Position numbers and translations under genes: made by a program. Under the pieces are notes generated by a model, which saw only the letters and a list, made by a program, of their open reading frames with translations, did not search any database and was not told where the DNA came from. Below, piece after piece: positions 1 to 8,063 of a stretch of DNA of 64,000 nucleotides; position 1 is the stretch's first letter; each line of letters opens with the position of its first letter. Origin of the DNA: Ottelia alismoides (taxonomy: Eukaryota > Streptophyta > Magnoliopsida > Alismatales > Hydrocharitaceae); contig JAZKJV010004145.1 of the NCBI GenBank assembly GCA_037367405.1, forward strand, positions 677,620-741,619, written 5' to 3'.

Positions 1-1260
1 ATTTCTAAATGCAAACAAAGGATTTTCAATATTTAATTATAATAAATATTAAACCTACTTATTTTCAAGAGATAAAATTATCTAAGATCTATCACTAGGT
101 GATGGATCTCAGAAAAATCCTAAATCTCGAAAATGTTGAGTTAATACCTATTAACAATTAAACAATGAAATATGCAAAATGATTTTTACAGAGCAAATTA
201 TGCATGCAAATGCAAAGATTTTTGGGCACAATGTCAACCAAAATAATCTCTACAATATGGGATTTTTCGGAGATTTTTAAAGCAATAGTTAACTAACTAT
301 GAATTTCAGAGCACAGATTGGGCAAAATATTCCAATTTCCACAAGATAATTATTTATTAATTAACCGTAAATCACAAAAATGTCCACAGTATCTCAAAAT
401 GTAGAGAATTAAGTGATGAACAACGTGTTATTTTTGTATAAATAAAGTGATGTCTAGAAGAGGTTTAAAACAGAGGGAGAACACAGGGGGGGTAAATGCT
501 ATAAATAAATAAAGACAATGCAAAGGGGGGACCTAGATTTATTTACCAGCAATAGGGGGCCTTTCTGTAAATTTCACACTCTGGTCTGGACTGGAATGCA
601 ATAAGGCGGAGCTTTGGGGGCACACTGGCAATTCGCCCAAGGGGCACGTGCGCAGCACGTGACCCCTGAGGTTGATTCTTGTGGACGTGATCCCTCCCGT
701 CACGTGCCTCGCACGCGGGGAGGGCCTCGGTCCTGAGCGCCCGGCCGCGCGGCGAAGTTGGCGGAGCGGGACTTCTGCGGTGGAAGCAAGGCCGGCGAGG
801 GACGATGCAGAGAGGCGCGAGGCTTCTGGGTGATGGCGATGGTTGTTCCCCTAGAGGGTTGTCGATGATGATAGCGCGTTGGAGTGAGTGGCAGAGGCGT
901 CGGAGTCGGAGCTGCGGTCGGCGTCGAATGTTGATGACGGTGAAGTCGGTGAAGACATGGCTGGAGGCGAGTAGTTGGTCGCGGCGGTCGTCGTGGAACT
1001 GGAGGAGAGCTCCTGTCGAGGGCGGTGGCGCGGCGAAGTTGACGAAGTTGGTGGCGTTGCGGTGACGTGCTAACTGGGCTCGACGACGATCAAAGATGGT
1101 CGGAGCAGAGGCAAAGACGGCGGAGCTCGTCGTGGGTTGCAACGGCCACTGGGGAAGTAGCCGGATCTCGCCAGAGATGGAGGGCCCCGTGGCGCTGTCA
1201 CCGCCGGAGGGGAAGTTAAGGTGCAGCCGGCGGATAAGGGGATAGGAGGGTCGGAGGTTC

Positions 1261-1268
1261 TTTAAATA
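1261..1268 (-). promoter_or_regulatory. TATA-like box in G1 3' LTR
   Basis: The minus strand reads TATTTAAA here. The same box occurs at the matching place in the other LTR. Transcription would run left into the GC-rich 540-1240 block, which would form R and U5. The assignment comes from motif and position only. Confidence 0.5.
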
Positions 1269-1501
1269 GTGAAGAGAGAGAGGTAGGGCGATGGAGGGTG
1301 GTGGCGAGGTTGAGGGCGGCGGTTACGGAGGGGAAAGGGCCTGGAGACGACGATGTGCAGCGGCCGTTCGATCGGCTGCTCATCGAACAGCCGTGGCGCT
1401 GGCACGTGGCGCACGAGTGAGAGAGAGCGACACATGCGGAGCACGTGTTATTTTTTTATTTTTTTAAATTATAAAAACGAATTAATAAAACACCCAAAAA
1501 A

Positions 1502-1542
1502 TGCTGACATGTGGCGGCCTCTGGGGCCGCCACGTGTCAGCA
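1502..1542. promoter_or_regulatory. G-box hairpin in G1 LTR U3
   Basis: An 18-bp arm, TGCTGACATGTGGCGGCC, is followed after 5 bases by its inverted copy with one mismatch. The inverted copy contains the G-box CACGTG. Further CACGTG motifs lie at 1403-1408 and 1442-1447, between the hairpin and the TATA-like box. G-boxes are bound by plant bZIP and bHLH factors. Function here is inferred. Confidence 0.45.
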
Positions 1543-2399
1543 CCAGAAAATTCGAAGGAAAAACATTTTGTAAAATCAAAAAGAAATAGCAAATGATGTC
1601 GGATCAAAAAGGTTTCTTCATGAACAATGCTCGTCTCGATGAGATCTACAACTTTCATGAAGACATCAAAGCAAAAATCGATCAAATGTAAAAAGTGAAT
1701 TTTTGGGGTATCCTATGTACATAGAATACCTTGATTTTTTAGTTTTCTAATTTTTTGTCATTTTTAAACAAGATAAAAAAACGGAAAAATATGGAAAGAT
1801 CAAAGATAAATAAAAGACACTTAATCTAATTTTTTTTGGTTTTTAATGATAAAGAAAATAAGTAAATAAAATAGAGGTCAGAGAACTGCTAAAATATACA
1901 ATATACAAAAGAGGCCCAAAACCCAACTTTCACATACGAGCTACGATTCACTTGAACTTGGTCTTGTTTTGAAGGTAATTGAATGTGCATTAGTTCAAAA
2001 GAGAGTAGGATCAAATCAGACACTGGACGGGGAAGATATGTGGCTTTTAGTCTGAAAATCCTGAAACTAGGGTTTGGGTTTTTGGTCCACTTAACAGGGT
2101 TAGTGATTTTTTTTTATTTTTTATTTATTCTTATTAGTGATGTGTACACAGTGGAGGTGGTTTTGGGTTATGCGGTGTTAGCATGAAGGAGTTAAAAATA
2201 GGGGAAGTTAGGCTATTTACAGGTCATTTTTGGCTTGGTTTTTGGCTTCTTATTTTATGCAGAATTTAATGCTAAAATGCAATTCTTATGAAATCATGCA
2301 CAAATGCTAATTATGCGAAATAAATGCAGAAATGCAGTTGATTTTGAGGGACTTGAGCTTAATTAATGAGACTTAGAGTGGTGAATCCAAGATTCATCA

Positions 2400-2411
2400 T
2401 CCCCTTATACT
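2400..2411 (-). other. Polypurine tract of G1
   Basis: On the minus strand the bases just before the LTR start read AGTATAAGGGGA, directly followed by TGATGAATC. A purine-rich tract abutting the 3' LTR is the expected plus-strand primer of a gypsy element. Its position fixes both the orientation and the LTR border. Confidence 0.75.
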
Positions 2412-4071
2412 TAAACCATGCTCGTCCCTGAGCATCTAAAAGAAATGCCATGAAGTGAAATGAGACTGGGTTCCATACCAAGACCATGAACTGAAGGTGA
2501 AAGTGAAACTAAACTCGACCTTTGGATTAATAGTGTGGCGGAACTTCTGTGAGACTTAGAATTTTAAAATCAACAGCCCTCAAGTTCTACACATCATTGT
2601 CACAGTTTCGGCTCAGAAGTCATCTTAGATCAATCCTCTTCCAAAAGTATACCCTATGAACATTGAATAACCGACTCGTGTGTGTGAAGGGTTTTAGCTC
2701 TTCCCATCCAGAATGCCGGACTACCATGCTCCTTTCCTCTCCAGTAACTCGTCCTCGGGGAGTCAGGTATTTCCTTCTAAGGTCTGTCGTGTTGTGTTCA
2801 CAATCGAATGGGGGGGAAGCTAGAAGAAAGAGAAAAGAACTGGAGGGGGTGGCCAGTGTAGTCACCTCTCCTTGTGAAGATGGCCAGTGCAGCCAAGTCT
2901 CTACCAAGATCTGCAGGTTTCTTGAAGCTTGGACCTTTTTGGTCGAATTTTTATTTGGTAGAATGCTTCTTTGTATTTTGGAATTTTTGGTGGTTCTGCT
3001 TGGATCTTGTTGTGCCCCTACAGATATAGCATCTTTTTATTCCGTACATTTTTTGGGGTCTTAGAAAAAATTGTGCCCAGTTGTCCATCCCTTTTCCGAA
3101 GCTTTATTTCAACCCGTACTCCGGTCTTTAGATTTCCACGCTATCAGAAAAGAGACTCACACAGTCTTCCAACATCCCATCTGAGTTGAGCTAAGTGCAT
3201 AGTGCGAGAGTACAAATTAATTCTCTATTCCATAGTTGTACCCAGAATGAAGAGACCATGTTAGACACTAACAGTCAAACACTGCACATTGTCATGTGGA
3301 ACTTAAAGAATTAAGTCAAAAGACCTGAAGCTCTTAAAGTCCTATTTCTCGGTGAAGTTCCTCTGAAAATTAGGTGGATTAAGGTCAAGTCCAGACCACT
3401 CTCGGTTTCGGCTCATAACTCGGTTCAGAACCCAATGACTTTTTACAGATGCAAATGCATGTGATGTTGGATGGAGTGCATGTGTGTGAAATGCAGACAC
3501 ATATTTTTTTTGACATTTTATGCAAGGGATTTTTTTATGCAGAAAATGGAATAAGAAGCCATTTTTTTTCAAAACTTTTGGACAAGTCAGTGTTAGTAGC
3601 AAAACTTTTTTTTCAAGTTAGTACCCACCCCGTAAATACATATAGACTTACGCGAAAGTACAAGATCTGGGTAAAATATACAAAATATATATACAGACCC
3701 CCCTATACGTAGCGAGTGCTGTGTCCTCAGAGCACAAAAAGCGTAATGAAGACATAGCTCGTGCTAAGCGTAAGAGGGTTAAAAATTTCTATACAACGGG
3801 TTAGGAAGTAGAGCGGAAAAGAGGCGGTCATGATATGTGAATGAGGAGAGTATATACGTTTGGATATCGGTTCCCCTTATACTTAGGCTTTGGTCAGCCT
3901 AAGTATGGAAGAAGGGTGGAAATGAAGTGATCGGGAGAAGGAGTGTGATGAGAGAAATGGTATATACAAATGACATCGGTCCCCTCCTATACTTAGGCCT
4001 TGGCCTGAGTAGAGGAAGAAGCTGTACAAGGAGACCGATGTGGTCGGGAGGAAGGGAGGGTAGCCGAATGA
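2412..4071 (-). other. G1 3' non-coding region, no pol genes
   Basis: About 1.66 kb separate the last readable codon from the polypurine tract. I see no long open frame and no reverse transcriptase, RNase H or integrase motif on either strand. A complete Athila-type element would carry pol here. The absence identifies G1 as non-autonomous. The only clear structure is the duplicated block at 3846-4050. Confidence 0.7.
3846..4050. repeat. Two-copy tandem repeat with PPT-like tract and hairpin
   Basis: Two imperfect copies of about 105 bp lie head to tail. Each has a tatatac block, an atcggt block, then a pyrimidine tract ending in cttatactta or cctatactta. The first copy continues with a perfect hairpin, CTTAGGCT-ttggtc-AGCCTAAG (3882-3903). 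The second has CTTAGGCC-tt-GGCCTGAG. The pyrimidine tracts match the true polypurine tract at 2400, so G1 carries three PPT-like sites. Confidence 0.7.
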
Positions 4072-4623
4072 TTAAGGCGGTTTTCGGCTGATCTTCTTTT
4101 GAGCTTGCGGTGAGAGATCATAATGATGAGGTGAAGATGGAGCACGTGATTCCCATCTACAATCAGTGTCATCCTCAGAAAAATCATGATGGATAGTGGA
4201 TGAAGGGTTTGAGTCAGATGAAAGATATCCATCATCAGAATTATCGTCAGAGGAGTAGTATTTGAAGGTGGACATACTCCAAGTCTGCATGTCTCTTTGT
4301 TTCTTCAATTGTTTCCTCAGAATACGTTCCTTCTTGGGGTCAATCGGTTTGTCCTCATATGATAGCTCAGAAGCAGCGGTCTCAGTCAGCTCATACGAAA
4401 GAATTCCAGTGTATTTGAAGAGGGCAGGAGCATCAGCTTTGGATGAGTAGTAGTTAGGAACGGGAGTTGTCCAACGAGGATTGAATTTTGGATCCTTACG
4501 AAGATATAGCTTTAGGGCTGCCGAACAGACTTCACTCATGTAGACCATCTTTTCCGGACCTGATGAGGGATCATCAACTGATTCCTCTTCCGAAAGGTTA
4601 AAGGTGACTCTCTTTTTATTTCG
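4072..4623 (-). pseudogene. C-terminal continuation of G1 gag-protease frame after a TGA
   Basis: This open stretch is in the same reading frame as the protease-bearing frame to its right and is separated from it by one TGA at 4624-4626, in the context TCA-TGA-CGA. Its first ATG is at 4548, but the frame is open from 4623, giving about 183 residues. It is rich in Ser, Asp and Lys, with an acidic Ser/Asp tract around DDNSDDGYLSSDSN, and has no domain I recognise. It is either the tail of a longer protein cut off by a nonsense mutation or a readthrough extension. I cannot tell these apart from one copy. Confidence 0.55.
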
Positions 4624-5895
4624 TCATGAAGGTGTCGGTTCACTTGAGTATCCAGATGAATAGCCATTGTCGTTCTCCTTGGTCGGTGCTTGGTCTGCGT
4701 GCTTGTTCTTAGTCTCCCAAATGTTTGAGCACTCTCGATTTGGGATGATCTGGTCAAGATATTCAGAGAATGTTGCTCCAGGGTGTGACCATGCATATGT
4801 CTCAGGATCGTAGTAGAAAGATTTGTCTATTTTGAGATTCGCGGGAACTGAAATACTAGGGAGAGTCTCTGCATGTTCTTTCTCAATTGATTCGATGTTG
4901 GAGTATTCCTGTGTCAAGTTGATATATTCCAGGTAGTCAGAGTAGGTCGACCCAGGATGTGCCCATGCATAAGTCTCTGGATCATATGATTCATATCCAT
5001 GATTCTCCATGGTGAGAACGGCTGGGAATGGAGCAGGGGGGAGATTTTCTAAACCAATAGTCTCATCAACAACCGCTATCTCAGATGTGGTTGCGGGGTA
5101 GGGCTCTTCTACCGCTTCATGGTTACGGTTGTCGGGGACTTCGTGGGCTTCCTCAGAAGATCGTGGTTCCTCAAAGACAGGGTCAGATATAAGTGCTCCC
5201 AATGCTGTGAAATTGATTTCCCGAGTCTCACAATCAATACTTTCTTTGGTCAATGCCAAGAACGGCTTTCCGAGAATGATTGGAGACTGGGTGAATTCTC
5301 CTTGATGCTCAATATCAATGATCGTGAATTCTACTTTGAGCAGAGCACCTTGGAATTTCATGATGACAGAAATGGTTCCTCTCGGCCGCTTTATTGATCG
5401 GTCCGCTAATTGAACAATCTCTCGTATCTTCCGAATCGGTCCGAGTTTGAGTTCATGGAATACAAAGGTCGGGAGAATATTGATCGGTGAAGTGTCATCA
5501 ATCCGAGCATGGGTAAAAATTGTGTCTTTGATTTCGCAGTCAAATCTGGGTAACCGCTTCACTATGCGGCTCTTGGTTTTTCTCCTTAACACCAAGGAGG
5601 AGGCCATTGACAAGATATGTCTTTCGATCTTTGTTCTAATCCTGCCTGACTTTTTCATCGTCAATTTATCAATTACAAATCTTTTAAGATCGGGGAAGTG
5701 TTCAATGGCCTGTAGAAAGGGAAGTTCAAAAATTGATTTCTTTCCTAGTGCTTCCCGTACATCAAGATCCAAATTCTGTAGATTTTCTTCAGTTTCAATT
5801 TTTATGTATTTTTCGAGATTTTCAATTTTTTGTGATTTTCGAATATTACGATTTTTTTGGTATTTTCTGGGTGGTGTGGGGATGTGGTGTGTTCC
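4624..5895 (-). CDS. Athila-like gag-end / aspartic protease-like protein of G1
   Basis: The frame is open from 5895 to the TGA at 4624. No convincing ATG opens it, so it may be reached by frameshifting from ORF1. Near the start, FELPFLQAIEHFPDL resembles the gag-protease linker of Athila polyproteins. The protease-like part follows: NILP, QLADRSIKRPRG and IILGKPFL match plant gypsy retropepsins (families with NLLP, LADRS, ILGRPFL). The expected catalytic D-x-G-A-S is replaced by DDTSP, so proteolytic activity is doubtful. The C-terminal third carries two copies of a YDPETYAW-HPG motif. A retropepsin would process the element's polyprotein; here reverse transcriptase and integrase do not follow. 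The family assignment is from memory of motifs, not from a search. Confidence 0.7.
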   Translation of the reverse strand, partial: GTHHIPTPPRKYQKNRNIRKSQKIENLEKYIKIETEENLQNLDLDVREALGKKSIFELPFLQAIEHFPDLKRFVIDKLTMKKSGRIRTKIERHILSMASSLVLRRKTKSRIVKRLPRFDCEIKDTIFTHARIDDTSPINILPTFVFHELKLGPIRKIREIVQLADRSIKRPRGTISVIMKFQGALLKVEFTIIDIEHQGEFTQSPIILGKPFLALTKESIDCETREINFTALGALISDPVFEEPRSSEEAHEVPDNRNHEAVEEPYPATTSEIAVVDETIGLENLPPAPFPAVLTMENHGYESYDPETYAWAHPGSTYSDYLEYINLTQEYSNIESIEKEHAETLPSISVPANLKIDKSFYYDPETYAWSHPGATFSEYLDQIIPNRECSNIWETKNKHADQAPTKENDNGYSSGYSSEPTPS

Positions 5896-6824
5896 TCAGA
5901 TGAACAGGGGTTCGGGTATTCAAAGTGAGAGTCAGGGGCATAGTCATCTCTAGGGGAATAATATGTAGAAGTGAAGTTGTCAGAATAATCCCTAGGTCCC
6001 TGAATATCCTCAAAATTTTCAATCTTAGATCCAATCATTTCCTCAGTCATTTTTACATCCGAGCTACCAGAGATTAATCGATCGGCAAGTTCTTGAGATT
6101 TATCCTCCATTAAATCAAATTTCTTATTCATCCTCAAAATATTTTCCAAAATCTCTTCTTGGCCAAGTATGGGAGCAGTTGGGGTATGTTTTTGTAATTG
6201 AATGTCCTCTTCCATTTTTCTATATGTACTAGGGGAGGGGTCTCTTGAAATATCTGATATACGATTATCATTTTCTGAAAGTACCTCCTCAATAATCATG
6301 GAAGGTGGTTGCTCATATGGTCTAGGTAAGTGGAGTTGGTCCAAGGGGAGTTGTGATCCTATGTGGTCGGCCCAATCCTCTGTATGAGTGAAGAGGGGAT
6401 TGTTATGTTCAATCCAAGATAATGATTTTTCTTTGGTGTTCAAGATTAATGGAAGAGGTGAAGAAGTGTTCAATTCGATCATGTGGTTATCATCTCCCAT
6501 GAATGATGGATTGACATTTTCCGAATATGAGGGATGAATTGTATGATCAACGTAAAGAGGATTAAATGAAGAAGTAGAGCCCTCAATCATTTGTTGGTTT
6601 GTCTGCTCTGAATACAAAGGGTTGTCATTCATGAAACAGGTCGGATTAGCAGAAGGAGATGGATTTATTGGTGGTTGAGGGGGAGGTGTTTTGGGTCTAA
6701 CCGATACGAATTCATTTTCATAGTATAGCTCTGATGGATTCTCGGATAAACGTTCGGCTATTTTTGAAAGAGCTGAAAGGAATGAGGGGTTGGGTCTGCA
6801 AGAGTTATTGGACAAGAAATCCAT
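5802..6824 (-). CDS. G1 ORF1, low-complexity protein of unknown function
   Basis: A 340-residue frame starts with a clear ATG at 6824 and lies first after the leader, where gag would normally be. I do not recognise it. There is no zinc knuckle and no standard gag signature. It is rich in Ser, Asn, Pro and Glu, has a proline run (KTPPPQPP) near residue 50, and repeats short N-P-L/S-Y/F motifs in its first half, partly as MIE-xxTSS blocks. A stretch around LENILRMNKKFDLMEDKSQELADRL could form a coiled coil. It overlaps the protease frame by 94 bases in the -1 relation. It could be a highly diverged gag or an extra ORF such as some Tat/Athila relatives carry. Confidence 0.55.
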   Translation of the reverse strand: MDFLSNNSCRPNPSFLSALSKIAERLSENPSELYYENEFVSVRPKTPPPQPPINPSPSANPTCFMNDNPLYSEQTNQQMIEGSTSSFNPLYVDHTIHPSYSENVNPSFMGDDNHMIELNTSSPLPLILNTKEKSLSWIEHNNPLFTHTEDWADHIGSQLPLDQLHLPRPYEQPPSMIIEEVLSENDNRISDISRDPSPSTYRKMEEDIQLQKHTPTAPILGQEEILENILRMNKKFDLMEDKSQELADRLISGSSDVKMTEEMIGSKIENFEDIQGPRDYSDNFTSTYYSPRDDYAPDSHFEYPNPCSSEEHTTSPHHPENTKKIVIFENHKKLKISKNT

Positions 6825-8044
6825 GATGAGGTTAAAATCAAGAGAGGAAAGAAATTATCACACGGAAAGAGAGTTTTTATCAAATGTGCGGCTTTTGATC
6901 TTAGGTCTCGATTTACGTACACTAATGCAAACACAAATCAAACCCCAGATTCACCAACTCACACAATGAAGCCGTAAGAGTTCGTCTATTATATTTTTAA
7001 TTTTAGTTGGTGATAAATCAATCTTGGCAAAAATTTAGCGAGCTGATAGGTGTCGGAGCTTGGCTCTAACCTTAAGTGTCGTCTCTCGCTCACTCAGAAA
7101 AAATAAAATCATGCAAGGTCGGGGTTGCTCTCCCGCAGAAATTCTTGATTTTATGGGTTATTTTGATCGGCTATATTTAGCAGTCCCAATTTTTAATGAG
7201 GTGATCACTGAAAAATTAGATGAGAATAAAATCACGTCTACCATCCAGTCCCAATTTCCTTTAGATTTATGTGATAAAACAAGAGGGAGAAAGTCGGGAA
7301 AAGCTGATGCACGCGGAAAACTATGATGAATACTCAGTTAGAAGACTTACAGTGCCTCCTCGCAATCTTCATGTGGGATGCTAGACAGAATTGAAAAATT
7401 ATTCTCTATGTATGCAAGCCGATAAAAACCGCACCTAAGCAGAGAGTTCTATTAGCGGGAAGAATTGAGTTAAATTTGGCTAAGTTGAACGATCTGTGTG
7501 TGTCTTGATTAAAGTGTAGTGTGGCTTAAGATCCTACGAGCACAATCAAAAAGTAAAAATGCTTTGAGAGCCGTATGTGCAGGTCTATCCTAGTCGCCAC
7601 TCAAGTCGGGCCCCACCCTCACCGGAGAGTGAAACCGGCCACGACACACCACAGATAAAGTTCAGAGTCTTTTTTACATGCGCGAGAGTCCAAACGGACA
7701 CCGCTGTAAATGAGCAAGTAAATAAAATTACCGAAATTGAAAACCTAGACTCTACTCTCTCTCACGACTCGACTCGATCTTAAATTAATTTGCGGCTTTC
7801 TCGTATGTCGGTGAAGATACGTCGGTTTCTTGAAAACCGCTCCACGTACGCCGGGTACCTCGCAAGAAAAATAAGAGAGATATGTGTAAGAGAGTGACTC
7901 AGAAAATAGAACAAGCGAATAAATGCTGAAAAATAAATGCTGGAAATAAAATGGTATTCACAATGAAAAATTCGAGGATCAGACTACCCGAATGCGGAAA
8001 ACCGAACAAAAAATTTTCAAAATACAAAACTAAGTCGTTTGCCT
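6825..8044 (-). other. G1 5' leader
   Basis: About 1.2 kb lies between the PBS and ORF1. No coherent coding frame is visible. Parts match 18,160-18,300 and 28,920-29,060 (for example caatcac-tctaccatcca), which shows that G1 and the older L2 element descend from related gypsy elements. Confidence 0.65.
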
Positions 8045-8061
8045 CCCCGGCAACGGCGCCA
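8045..8061 (-). other. G1 primer binding site (tRNA-Asp type)
   Basis: The plus strand reads CCCCGGCAACGGCGCCA, the 3' end of plant tRNA-Asp(GUC) including CCA as I remember it. The minus strand is therefore complementary to that tRNA, two bases from the LTR end. tRNA-Asp priming is typical of Athila-type gypsy elements. Confidence 0.85.
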
Positions 8062-8063
8062 TC

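Larger units (their letters stand above)
1..2399 (-). mobile_element. G1 gypsy element, 3' LTR (cut by window edge)
   Basis: This segment repeats 8498-10905 nearly base for base, so it is the second LTR of the same element. The element reads on the minus strand, which makes this its 3' LTR. It ends at the internal border with GATTCATCA, which on the minus strand is TGATGAATC, followed directly by a purine tract. About 434 bp of the U5 end lie outside the window. Compared with the other LTR it lacks a block of roughly 30 bp around 1447 and keeps a block around 1735-1765 that the other has lost. The remaining differences are scattered substitutions, which suggests a fairly recent insertion. Confidence 0.9.

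Noticed and set aside
5846..6034. Overlapping minus-strand frame MDLRLKILRIF... as a separate small gene
   Set aside because: It is the third frame of the ORF1 end, with composition set by ORF1 codons and no own start context or motif.
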